This document shows positions 23,439-31,828 of a DNA stretch of 32,506 nt, piece by piece (position 1 is the first letter of the stretch; every line of letters starts with the position of its first letter). The translations under genes were made by a program, and so were the position numbers. Source of the DNA: CAZFZT01 sp964523675 (GTDB lineage: Bacteria; Planctomycetota; Phycisphaerae; Phycisphaerales; SM1A02); the NCBI GenBank assembly GCA_964523675.1, contig CAZFZT010000035.1:1-32506 (forward strand), in the 5' to 3' direction. The notes below the pieces were generated by a model that worked only from the letters and a program-made list of their open reading frames with translations, was not told the DNA's origin and ran no database searches.

Positions 23439-23612
23439 CTACTCACACGCGCCCCATGCGGCGAGCAGCTCCAGCAGGTCCGGCACGCCGATGCTGCCGT
23501 CATTGGTGATATCGGCGTCCTCGCATCCCGGCGAGAGAGTGCCCCAGCACGAGAGCAGCGCGAGCAGGTCCGGCACGCCGACGCTGCCGGTGTCATCCAG
23601 GTCGCCGGGGCA
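23439..23612 (-). repeat. Perfect 174-bp direct repeat, copy B (dockerin cassette)
   Basis: The in-place copy, forming residues 1111-1167 and the stop codon of the 1167-aa protein; identical to 21791-21964, with 1648 bases between equivalent positions. Confidence 0.95.
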
Positions 23613-26600
23613 GGATGGTTCTGAACCAAACAGATTGTTGCGAATCGTGACCGAGCCCGTGGCAGATGGATCGCCGCCTGCGATTCCGCCTTCGCCACCA
23701 CTTCCGGGGGCGCCGCTTCCGGGGCCACCATTTCCGGGGCCACCTTTTCCGGGGCCGCCACTTCCGGGGGCGCCACTTCCGGGGGCGCCACTACTTCCGG
23801 GGGCGAAGTTCACCGTGACGAGATCGTCCGCCTGATCGCCGGTCACATCGGCGCCGCGCACCAGTTGCGGATGTTCACCTTCCGCAATTGCAGGCATGAG
23901 CGTGAAGATCAATTGCGAGGATGTTGAATCGTTGCGCAGCAGGCGCACGATCTCGCCAAGCTGGTCATCATCCACCACCACTGCGATATCAAGATCATCA
24001 TCGCCATCCATGTCCCACGCATCGACCGAGTTGGGCAGCCCCTCGATCGGCAGCGTGAGCGGCGGCGCGAGCGTGCCGTTGCCCGCGTTGCGCAGGATCG
24101 CAACATACCCCTGATCCGCGCCGGCCGGCCCGTGGCCGATCACGATGACATCGTTGTCCTTGGTGTTGTCAACATCTTCAACACTCAGCGCGACGGGATT
24201 GAGGCCGACGCCGACGGTCTGACTCTGCGTGAAGTTGCCCGCGCCGTCGTTGAGGAACACCTGCACCTGATTCGCAGCCCCAGCCAGAACAATAATGTCG
24301 TTGTCCTTGGTATTGTCGATGTCCTCGACCGAGATCGCAACCGGGCCGCTGCCTTGCGTGAGGTTCAATGTGGCGTGCAGCGCAAAGCCGCGCTTGCCGT
24401 CGTTGGCGAGGATGGTGATGGTGTCGTCGTTTTGATTCGCAGTGGCAATGTCGCTTACGCCCCCACCGAGCAGATCACCTGCTGCGACGCCGGTCGGTCC
24501 TTCGCCGACTGCTACATTCATTGTGGTGAACGAGCCATCGCCTTCATTGAAGATGACTGTGACGGTGTCATCGCTGCGGTTGGCGACGACGAGATCATCA
24601 TCTCCCCGATTCGTAAATCCGCCGCGGGCAGTATCGATGCCGCGCGGGTCCGCACCAACCGGCACGATCGCAAAGTCAAAGTCCTCGCCAGTGCCGTCGT
24701 TGAGCAGAATCAGCGCAATGCCCGGCTCACTCGGCGACTCGTTCGCCAGGGCGACCGCAACATCTGCAACGCCAGCGCTCTGCACCAAGCGCGGCGTCGT
24801 CACCGCAGTCGGAATGCCTTCCACAACATACGCATCCGGATCGTCATAGTCAGGCGATGCGCCCGGCGGGACGATGATGATATTGATCTGCTCTCCACCC
24901 CCGGAACCACCGCCGCCCCCGGAACCACCGCCGCCTGCGAGACCGCCGTCACTTCCGGGGGCGCCTGCGGTGCCGCCCTCGCCACCGATCATTTCCAGCG
25001 TCATCATGCGATCTTCCGCAATGTATGGAAACAGAGCGGCGCTGAATTGACCTTCGATCGCGTCGGCGACGAGGACGGAAAAAGATTGGCCAAGGTGCAG
25101 CGAATCCGGGCTGGTAAATGGAGAATCGATTTCAAGAACACCAGCAAGCGAAGCACTTCCGGCAACTTCCAGTTGGCCGTGCAGATCAAAGAAGAATCCA
25201 ATACTGAATGTTCCCGAGGGCCACTGTGTGAAATCCCCGCCGATACTTCCGGTAGCCGTTGGGGAAACCCGAATGCCACCCATGTTCGTGACATCGCCAA
25301 CAATTGTCGAAGCAAGCTCCAAGACGCCGAGCGGCTCAACATCAATGCGCGGCGAGATCAGCGTGCCGCCGGTCAAGGTCAACACGCCCACCTGATCTTC
25401 ACCGATTGAAACATAGTTGGTGGCGGTGTAGGTGTGCTCGCCCAGCGCGAAGAAGGGCCGCTGCTTGGTGATGCGCAGCCCCTGGCTTGTAACATCATGG
25501 TTGAAGTTGACCACACATGGCGAGTCGTCTGCATTCTGCGCGTTCTGCCCAAACAGCACTAGATTCCCTTCACCGGGCACGCGGCCGTTCGACCACTTGG
25601 CGGGATCGTCAAAGTCGCCGCTCACTGGATTCACCCATTGATCGGGGCAGCCGGTCCAGCGCGCGATGTTCTGCGCCGGCTGCAGCCCCGCATGGCTGAA
25701 TGCGCCGCCGATGTAGAGCGCCGGGCCGTCGATTGAGCCGTCGTCGTAGACGGTCATCGTCTCGACGAACGGATTTGCGCCGCTGCCGACGCCCGCGCCG
25801 AGGGCCGAGTACATCGAGCCGTCCCACTTTGCGAGACGTCCGGCCGGCACACCGCCCGCGCTTGAGAATAAGCCGCCGATGTACAGAGCCGGGCCGTCGC
25901 CGTCGTCATAGACCGCGAGCGCCGTTGCCAAATTGTTCGGCCCGCCGCCGCCGACGCTTGAGAAAGCGATCCCATTCCACTGCGCGATGTTCTGCGCCGG
26001 CAAGCCGCCCGCCGTCGTGAAGTTGCCCAGTGCAAAGAGCGCGGCTCCGTCGTCATCTCCCGGCGCGTCGTACACCGCAAGCGCGTGCACCGTTTCGCTC
26101 TGGCCTGAAACGCCGCACACGCTCGACGGTCCGGGGCAGTCGCCGAGACCTGTAAAGGTTGCGCCATCCCATCGCGCAATTCGGTTGAGCGTTTGACCGC
26201 CAGCAACGGGAAACGATCCGCCTATGTACAGTGCTGGCCCGCCGCCGAGGCCGTCGTCATACACCGTCAGCGCTTCGACCGTTGCGCTGACGCCGCAGCC
26301 GTCGGCCGCTGTCCCGGGGCAATTGCCCAGACCCGACCATTGCGCACCGTCCCATTTCGCGATGTGATTCACGCCGCTGCTGCCGGCGTTGAAGAAATCT
26401 CCGCCAGCGAACAGTGCCGGGCCGCTGCCGTCGTCGTACACCGCCATCGCCTTGATGCGCACCGGGCTTCCGCCGGTGACGCCTGAGCCGAGCGGGGCCC
26501 ATTGGGCGCCATCCCACTTTGCGATGCCGTTGACTTGAACACTTCCGCCTTCATTTCCCGCATGGGTGAACCATCCACCCACATACAGCGCAGGCCCCGA

Positions 26601-26942
26601 GCCGTCATCGAATACAGCCAGCGCATGCACTGGCCCGTTGACGCCGCCGCCAAGAGCCGACCAGTTTGAGCCGTCCCAGCGCGTAATGTTGAAGTGCGCG
26701 AGACCTGCGACATCGTTGAACTGGCCGCCGAGATACAGTCCCGGGCCGTTGCCGTCGTCAAACACGGCTGACGCATAGATGACTCCGGCTCCCGCGTTGT
26801 TGAGGATCCCCGGCTGGCCGATCGCATTGTCCCACTGCGGCACACACGCATCGCCCGCACCGGCCGGCCGACACGCAAGCACGACGCCCGCCAGCGCGAT
26901 CGGCCCCCACCGCAACCATGATTGACTCCTGCACCAAGCCAT
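23439..26942 (-). CDS. Large secreted protein: two seven-fold propeller-like repeat sets and C-terminal dockerin pair
   Basis: A 1167-residue exported protein. A signal peptide (about 1-30) is followed by seven repeats of about 55 residues (about 55-430) of the type VHALAVYDDGSGPALYIGGxF...IAKWDG, probably a seven-bladed propeller. A middle beta-rich section (about 433-650) has the GxLTLTGGTL pattern of surface passengers, then a Gly/Ser-rich linker (653-684). Residues about 720-1105 carry about seven FG-GAP/VCBS-like repeats (DIDNTKDNDIIVL, DMDGDDDLDIAVV), again propeller-like. The last of these is split by a collagen-like insert (1049-1092). The C-terminal dockerin pair (1111-1167) includes two calcium-loop repeats. 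The ATG at 26942 has AGGAGG six bases upstream. It is a likely cell-surface or matrix protein; the ligand is unknown. Confidence 0.85.
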   Translation of the reverse strand: MAWCRSQSWLRWGPIALAGVVLACRPAGAGDACVPQWDNAIGQPGILNNAGAGVIYASAVFDDGNGPGLYLGGQFNDVAGLAHFNITRWDGSNWSALGGGVNGPVHALAVFDDGSGPALYVGGWFTHAGNEGGSVQVNGIAKWDGAQWAPLGSGVTGGSPVRIKAMAVYDDGSGPALFAGGDFFNAGSSGVNHIAKWDGAQWSGLGNCPGTAADGCGVSATVEALTVYDDGLGGGPALYIGGSFPVAGGQTLNRIARWDGATFTGLGDCPGPSSVCGVSGQSETVHALAVYDAPGDDDGAALFALGNFTTAGGLPAQNIAQWNGIAFSSVGGGGPNNLATALAVYDDGDGPALYIGGLFSSAGGVPAGRLAKWDGSMYSALGAGVGSGANPFVETMTVYDDGSIDGPALYIGGAFSHAGLQPAQNIARWTGCPDQWVNPVSGDFDDPAKWSNGRVPGEGNLVLFGQNAQNADDSPCVVNFNHDVTSQGLRITKQRPFFALGEHTYTATNYVSIGEDQVGVLTLTGGTLISPRIDVEPLGVLELASTIVGDVTNMGGIRVSPTATGSIGGDFTQWPSGTFSIGFFFDLHGQLEVAGSASLAGVLEIDSPFTSPDSLHLGQSFSVLVADAIEGQFSAALFPYIAEDRMMTLEMIGGEGGTAGAPGSDGGLAGGGGSGGGGGSGGGEQINIIIVPPGASPDYDDPDAYVVEGIPTAVTTPRLVQSAGVADVAVALANESPSEPGIALILLNDGTGEDFDFAIVPVGADPRGIDTARGGFTNRGDDDLVVANRSDDTVTVIFNEGDGSFTTMNVAVGEGPTGVAAGDLLGGGVSDIATANQNDDTITILANDGKRGFALHATLNLTQGSGPVAISVEDIDNTKDNDIIVLAGAANQVQVFLNDGAGNFTQSQTVGVGLNPVALSVEDVDNTKDNDVIVIGHGPAGADQGYVAILRNAGNGTLAPPLTLPIEGLPNSVDAWDMDGDDDLDIAVVVDDDQLGEIVRLLRNDSTSSQLIFTLMPAIAEGEHPQLVRGADVTGDQADDLVTVNFAPGSSGAPGSGAPGSGGPGKGGPGNGGPGSGAPGSGGEGGIAGGDPSATGSVTIRNNLFGSEPSCPGDLDDTGSVGVPDLLALLSCWGTLSPGCEDADITNDGSIGVPDLLELLAAWGACE
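23701..23806 (-). repeat. 15-bp tandem repeat encoding a collagen-like GSGAP/GxGGP tract
   Basis: Seven units of the type CTTCCGGGGGCGCCA (+ strand), six in perfect 15-base phase at 23701-23790 and one after a three-base insertion. On the minus strand they encode five-residue Gly/Pro repeats (GSGAP, GSGGP, GKGGP, GNGGP). Units differ by one to four bases. Confidence 0.85.
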
Positions 26943-26948
26943 GCATGT

Positions 26949-26954
26949 CCTCCT
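26949..26954 (-). promoter_or_regulatory. Ribosome-binding site that fixes the start of the 1167-aa gene
   Basis: AGGAGG on the minus strand six bases before the ATG at 26942; it rejects the 36-codon longer frame that starts at 27050. Confidence 0.8.
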
Positions 26955-27061
26955 GAGTCGGATCGCTCCGCCAAGTAAGAGTAACGATCTCGACCCCGAA
27001 AGGCCGCCACTTTTTTCGGAAGTTCGCGGCTGCGAGAACGGCGTGAACATCTGGAGATTTG

Positions 27062-27109
27062 GACGTTTTGACGTTTCGACGTTTCGACGTTTCGACGTTT
27101 TGAAGTTTC
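27062..27109. repeat. 8-bp tandem repeat (GACGTTTC type, six units)
   Basis: Six contiguous 8-base units, GACGTTTT or GACGTTTC with one GAAGTTTC, in the gap between the subtilisin-fold gene and the 1167-aa gene. The period of eight is not a multiple of three, and no gene covers it, so it is a non-coding microsatellite-like tract 120 bases upstream of the 1167-aa start. Confidence 0.85.
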
Positions 27110-27185
27110 AACGCACATCGCCGCCATGAAATCAGGAGATGGCGCGAAGGGCCGGCTTCAAACGACCAGCGGCGGAAGAGCGTCC

Positions 27186-27213
27186 AATAAAAAGCCCCCG
27201 AAGAACGGGGGCT
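27186..27213 (-). terminator. Intrinsic terminator of the subtilisin-fold gene
   Basis: On the minus strand a perfect eight-base stem (AGCCCCCG/CGGGGGCT) with a five-base loop is followed by TTTTATT. It begins 25 bases after the stop codon at 27239, a textbook rho-independent terminator, so the 1167-aa gene downstream needs its own promoter. Confidence 0.9.
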
Positions 27214-27238
27214 GGAGTGCATGGGATGGAGAGGCGAA

Positions 27239-30200
27239 TCAGTCGCCGTCGCCGGGCACGTCGCCGACGTTGACGATACCGATTTCAACCAGATCGAGTC
27301 GGAAGTCGAAGACATCGCTGGTTCCGGTTCCGAAACCACCGCCGGGATTGGGCGGCGCGCCGAAGCCGTAGGCCCATGTGCGGACGAGGAACACGCCATC
27401 AGCATTGAAGAAGCGCTGCGGATTGAAGGTCGCAAACTCGAGCGTGCCCATGTCGTTCGGCGCTCCCGCCGGGACGAACTGCGTCGCGCCCCATTGCCAG
27501 CGACCGGCTGCCCAGTCATAGAGTTCGATGGTCTGAATCGTCGGAACCGTCGTTCCGGCGGCGACCATTCGAATGCCGTACTGGTTGATGATCGAAGGAT
27601 CGTCGATGATGCCGATGGTAAAGACGTCGGCAACCTGACCGGTGGTGCGATAGGTCAGGTCAGAGACGGGTCCGGCGAAACCGGGCGGCACGAAGGATGG
27701 ATTTGATGACGCGCTGGTTCCCTCAGAGCGGACGGTGAAGAACAAACCGTCTTCACTGCAGAGAACGGGCACCGTACCTGAGAGATGGGTACCGCGGATG
27801 GCGAATGCTTGCTCAAGTTCCTCGCAATCGTCGAACGTTCCGCCGATCAAGAGCCACTCCGCGGCGCTTCGCGCATTGGTGAAGACGACCGTGGCTGGCA
27901 GGTTTTCGCCGGTGAGCGGATCGGGCCAGTTGTGTGAACCGACCAGCAGCGGGTCGTTGGAGATGAACGAACCAAAGCACTGCCATGGTGCGCCTGACGC
28001 CAATCCGGGCTGGCCCGAACCATTGCTTGCGATTTCGCCACGAATCTGAAGCGGCGAGAGCGGGAAGCCATAGAACTGCTTGGTCAGACCCGAAAGGTTG
28101 GCTGCGATGCCGGCCACCATTGCTGAAGCAGCAGGAGTGCCGCCAAACCGGTTCGTGTATGAACGCTCCCAAGGTGAGAGTGGATCGGCTGGATCACCGA
28201 GGTACAAGGTGCCGAATCCTGGCGCGCCGACGCTGTCTCCCCAACCGGAGACGTGAATGGCATCGCCAAAGCGAGACCTTGCCGGGCCGAAATCGCCGGG
28301 CGTTCCAAAGGAGACGCCGCCCCCGGAGGCAGTAACGTTGTGACCTCCACGGTGATACGAGCCGATATCGCCGGCGAAGTTCAACGGGTTCGGGGGGAGA
28401 ACGCCCATACCGGGGCTGACCGCACCGACGATGATCGCGCCGCTGTCGCCGCCATCGAACTGCGGCAGCACCTCGACGGCCGTGCCATCGCCATTGCAGC
28501 CATCACCTGCCGCAACAACAACGTTGATTCCGAGGACAGTCGCGAGATTGGCCAGGTCGAACGCAATCGCAAACGACGTGAACTGCGCGTTGGGCGGACG
28601 GGGAACGAATGGGATGTTGATGACGTCGCCGGGATCAAGGTCAGCGATGGCAGCGGCAAGCGAGTTCAGGAAGACGCCACCGAGCGCGCCGGCGTCTCCG
28701 GGCAATTGCTCGACGGATGACGTCGGATAGAACCGCAGATCACTTTCCGGCGAGACGCCGACCATGCCACCCTCGCCGCTGAACATGTTGGCGTTGGGCA
28801 CCGTGCCGCCGCCGATGATGCCCAACACGGCAGTTCCGACGTGACCATCGAGCAGGCCGGTCGTTGAGTTCGTCAGCAGCAATTGCTGTTGATCCGGCAG
28901 CGCATAGGTGACGCGCTCTCGAAGCGCTTCATGCGTGAACGGATGCGGGACATCATCGACAGGATCTTCACTGTTCGCCACATTGGTCTGGTGTACGAAC
29001 GCCGTGGGGAACAAGACCGCCACCTTGACGCTTCGGCCACGCGAGAGACTGATCATGGGCGGTCCGCCGCCGGGGTCCGGCCCGAGACCGAAGCCGCCGG
29101 GTGGCAACCCGGTCCCTGGCGCAGCGGCCAATTCATCGCCCAGCGCCCAGAGCTGATCCAGGTTATACCCCTGGCCCCAGTAACCAGAGAATGGCGTGAA
29201 TGAGTCGCTGAAGAAGAAGGGTGCGATTGCGGAGACAACAAGATCAGGCAAGTAAGGATTGCCGGTCACGGTGGAGACCCGTCCGGGTTCACCGTTTGCG
29301 TCCGCAATCAACGCATCGACGAAGTAGTTGTTCGCAGTGAGGTAACCCTGCGCGGGACGCAAGTCCGGTGTCGGCAGCGAAGGATCAGCGAAATCCGGAT
29401 TGAACGCGCTGCACGTCTCCAGCGCCTGATCTGCGCATGCCTGCGTCCACTCAGTGTCGCAGCATGAGGGGTCGGCATTGCAGACGGCGACGCAGCATGA
29501 GTAGTTGTCACAGCCGGGGTCGCCGTTGGCCACATCGCAACCGCCATTGCCGGGGCACGGTGGAGGCAGTGGCGGCAAGGTCACGCCGTCCCACCAAGGC
29601 GGACTGGGCGGACCGGGACATGGGCAGCCGGAAAGCGCAGCGAGATAGACGCACACCTCGGTCCATGCTCCAAAGTCTTCATCGCAGCAAATCTCATGCT
29701 GTTCGCAAACGCATTCGCAGCACAGCGCATCGTCACATGAGGGTGTGCCATGTGCCCAGAAACAAGGTTCGGTGTCCTCTCCGCCACACGAGAAATCTAG
29801 ATCACCTCCACCAGCCACGCCGCCCGGCGCGGGCTCGTCCACTGGTGATTCGGGAAGCAAGTTGTGGGCCAGCACCGTACGTTGTGAGAGGCGATCACTG
29901 GCATCGACTCGCCGCAACACTGCAGGAATGTCGCCTGGCTTCTGAACCGCATCGCGCATCCAGGACATGTCCGCCGGTTCATACACTTCTTCGAAGTCAA
30001 CATATTCCACAACGTCGAGCGCCTGCATGGCGTGCGCAGCTGCTCGAACTTGTCCGACCTCGCCGCGAAATCGCATCAAGCCGGCAAGATCGGGCCCGGG
30101 CTGTCCGGTTCGCTCAGCCACTCGCTGTTGAAGTTTCTCAAGCCCATCGGTCGTCACGACGGAGATCAGTGGCGATGGCTCGAGATCGTATTCGACGACC

Positions 30201-30565
30201 AGTCGCTGAACCTCGCGCATCGCGCGTCCGGTTTGCGAGAGAACCCGTTTGCCCTGCACCCGAGCACGTACGTCGTCTTTAAACTTCACAAGCAGCGACT
30301 TGGAATCGGCGCCATACTCATCGATGTACCACGCGGGGGTGGAATCGATGCGGACGCGCGGCGCAAGCACCATCGCGGCCGGCACTTCCTTTCCCTTTTT
30401 CGACGTGAACGTGGCGGGCACAGTTGTTGGGCGCGCGCGCAGATGACTCGAATCCACCGGCTTGCTCGCACGAACACCAACGTCCTTGCCATACACCCAC
30501 GCCAGCGGGAGGGCGCCGACGAAGCCGGCGACGGCCAGCGGAACGATCAACTTCTTCAACATCAT
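27239..30565 (-). CDS. Secreted subtilisin-fold protein with degenerate catalytic triad
   Basis: A 1108-residue exported protein. A signal peptide (1 to about 26) is followed by an inhibitor-like propeptide region (about 90-195, ending ALDVVEYVDFEEVYEP), then two Cys-rich repeats (about 259-316 and 343-385; C..AHGTPSCDDALCC and C..ANGDPGCDNYSCC), and a subtilase-like domain (about 510-850). In it the Asp site reads VKVAVLFPT (Asp replaced by Phe), the His site GHVGTAVLG (Val where HGT has His, His shifted by one), the oxyanion Asn site VVVAAGDG (Asp), and the Ser site FGGTPAASAMVAG (Pro for Ser). It is thus probably not a protease. A beta-rich C-terminal region (about 900-1108) follows. The ATG at 30565 follows AAGGAAAC; ATG at 30562 is equally possible. 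It ends at a strong terminator. Confidence 0.8.
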   Translation of the reverse strand: MMLKKLIVPLAVAGFVGALPLAWVYGKDVGVRASKPVDSSHLRARPTTVPATFTSKKGKEVPAAMVLAPRVRIDSTPAWYIDEYGADSKSLLVKFKDDVRARVQGKRVLSQTGRAMREVQRLVVEYDLEPSPLISVVTTDGLEKLQQRVAERTGQPGPDLAGLMRFRGEVGQVRAAAHAMQALDVVEYVDFEEVYEPADMSWMRDAVQKPGDIPAVLRRVDASDRLSQRTVLAHNLLPESPVDEPAPGGVAGGGDLDFSCGGEDTEPCFWAHGTPSCDDALCCECVCEQHEICCDEDFGAWTEVCVYLAALSGCPCPGPPSPPWWDGVTLPPLPPPCPGNGGCDVANGDPGCDNYSCCVAVCNADPSCCDTEWTQACADQALETCSAFNPDFADPSLPTPDLRPAQGYLTANNYFVDALIADANGEPGRVSTVTGNPYLPDLVVSAIAPFFFSDSFTPFSGYWGQGYNLDQLWALGDELAAAPGTGLPPGGFGLGPDPGGGPPMISLSRGRSVKVAVLFPTAFVHQTNVANSEDPVDDVPHPFTHEALRERVTYALPDQQQLLLTNSTTGLLDGHVGTAVLGIIGGGTVPNANMFSGEGGMVGVSPESDLRFYPTSSVEQLPGDAGALGGVFLNSLAAAIADLDPGDVINIPFVPRPPNAQFTSFAIAFDLANLATVLGINVVVAAGDGCNGDGTAVEVLPQFDGGDSGAIIVGAVSPGMGVLPPNPLNFAGDIGSYHRGGHNVTASGGGVSFGTPGDFGPARSRFGDAIHVSGWGDSVGAPGFGTLYLGDPADPLSPWERSYTNRFGGTPAASAMVAGIAANLSGLTKQFYGFPLSPLQIRGEIASNGSGQPGLASGAPWQCFGSFISNDPLLVGSHNWPDPLTGENLPATVVFTNARSAAEWLLIGGTFDDCEELEQAFAIRGTHLSGTVPVLCSEDGLFFTVRSEGTSASSNPSFVPPGFAGPVSDLTYRTTGQVADVFTIGIIDDPSIINQYGIRMVAAGTTVPTIQTIELYDWAAGRWQWGATQFVPAGAPNDMGTLEFATFNPQRFFNADGVFLVRTWAYGFGAPPNPGGGFGTGTSDVFDFRLDLVEIGIVNVGDVPGDGD

Positions 30566-31036
30566 GTTTCCTTGTCTCCTCGACACCAATTCGAGTGGGC
30601 GCGATCTAACGAGTTGCAACATCTATTCTCGAACCTCTCTAACCGGTCGCATTCAACTTGAATTCCAAACCGGCCCGAAAAGAAATGCAGGACAACACAA
30701 GCCATGAGGCGAACCTCAAGTGCAGCCCGGCGTCACTGCCGGACCGGACTGGCGCGGCCTTACGGCGGCCGAACCCAAAGCGTACCGGAAGCGTGGCGAA
30801 TCGTCCACTTGGACGGCGACCGGCCGGCTTCCCGTCAGAAATCAATCTTCCGGTTCCTTTTTGAGCCGTTGCCGCCGCCGGAGCGTCCGGTTTCAACACA
30901 TGCTACCACATCCGCAGGGGCGAGCATTGCAGTTGCAGCGGAAGAGCTGCGACTTGCCGCCGCGCAGCGCGATGCGCCGTCTCCATGGCGAGGCCGCGTG
31001 CGACGCCTTCCCCACTGCGGTGAGGGACATGCTCGG
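30566..31036. other. Intergenic region without a supported gene
   Basis: About 470 bases upstream of the subtilisin-fold gene. Short frames on both strands are Arg/Pro/Ser-rich with no recognisable domain, no good ribosome-binding site and no known repeat. It presumably holds the promoter of the leftward gene, but I could not point to one. Confidence 0.55.
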
Positions 31037-31717
31037 TTACTGCTTCTCGTGAACGAGAAGCGTTAGATCGACGTGTCCTGAACCGGCGTCGATCGCTTCG
31101 ATCCGGGCCAATCTGCCGTCGGAGAGCGTCACGATCGGCTCCAGCGCAGCGCCGCCACCCATCGCATCACTGAGCAGCACACCCAGTTCACTTTCGATGA
31201 GTTCGCTTTGTTGGTCCGGCGGGAGCAGGTGCATCAGCGCATCGGCTGAGGTGATGCGCATCGGTATGCGGCCGAGCGTGATGCCGGTGACGGCCAGGAT
31301 CAGGCGATCCTGTTCCATGCGCGGCTTCAGATGCGCGACGAGCACTTGCGAGCCGCTCGCCGCGCGCACGCCGCATGCAAGTTCGATCGAGTCTTCGGTC
31401 AGGCGCACCTGTGGCGTGCCGAGCGCGTCGGGCCATTTGAGATTGCGGCCAGCAATCCACCGTGGCAACCGCGCAGCAAGCCATGCGTTGGCCTGCTCCT
31501 CGCGCAGCCGAAGCGTGAACGGCTCTGAACGTGGCCGATGCACTTCCTCGACGAGACGATATTCGACATCATCTGCCAGTTGCGAGATTGCAGGATCGTG
31601 CGCATCGGGCGGGTGATACCACGAAGGCGCGCTCAATGCGATGCGCCACGCGATCAGTCCCGCAATCAGAATGATCACGAGCGCAGCGGCACAGTAGCGA
31701 AGGCGCGATCGTCGCAC
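31037..31717 (-). CDS. Membrane-anchored protein of unknown function
   Basis: A 226-residue protein with an N-terminal membrane helix (about 8-28, YCAAALVIILIAGLIAWRIAL) and an extracytoplasmic domain of about 190 residues rich in alternating strands. The segment LREEQANAWLAARLPRW followed by strands and a G-x-P-M strand loosely recalls YpmS-like or LmeA-like lipid-binding folds, but the similarity is only in pattern and I would not assign a function. The start is GTG, the only one that keeps the membrane helix; no ribosome-binding site is clear. It lies 111 bases downstream of clpX on the same strand and may be read from the clpX transcript. Confidence 0.65.
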   Translation of the reverse strand: MRRSRLRYCAAALVIILIAGLIAWRIALSAPSWYHPPDAHDPAISQLADDVEYRLVEEVHRPRSEPFTLRLREEQANAWLAARLPRWIAGRNLKWPDALGTPQVRLTEDSIELACGVRAASGSQVLVAHLKPRMEQDRLILAVTGITLGRIPMRITSADALMHLLPPDQQSELIESELGVLLSDAMGGGAALEPIVTLSDGRLARIEAIDAGSGHVDLTLLVHEKQ

Positions 31718-31828
31718 TTCGGGTAGTCAATACGAGAGTCGGCGCGGAGTCAACCGTGTGGGTGGCCTGATCCGGCGCGCGGCTTGGGCGTGGCAGCGCC
31801 GCTTCTGCGCTTTGCCCCGGCTTGTGTT

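Noticed and set aside
21965..23509. 514-codon plus-strand open frame opposite the dockerin protein
   Set aside because: The minus strand has a signal peptide, dockerin repeats and a ribosome-binding site; this frame has only Arg/Cys-rich sequence.
24132..25409. 425-codon plus-strand open frame opposite the FG-GAP region
   Set aside because: Its repeated VVLGxVxx segments mirror the minus-strand DNTKDND repeats, so it is an antisense shadow.
27062..27109. CRISPR array
   Set aside because: The units are eight bases with no spacers; this is a simple tandem repeat.
30720..31052. 110-codon plus-strand frame in the 470-base gap left of the membrane-anchored protein
   Set aside because: Arg/Ser/Pro-rich, no ribosome-binding site, no domain, and it runs into the end of the opposite gene.
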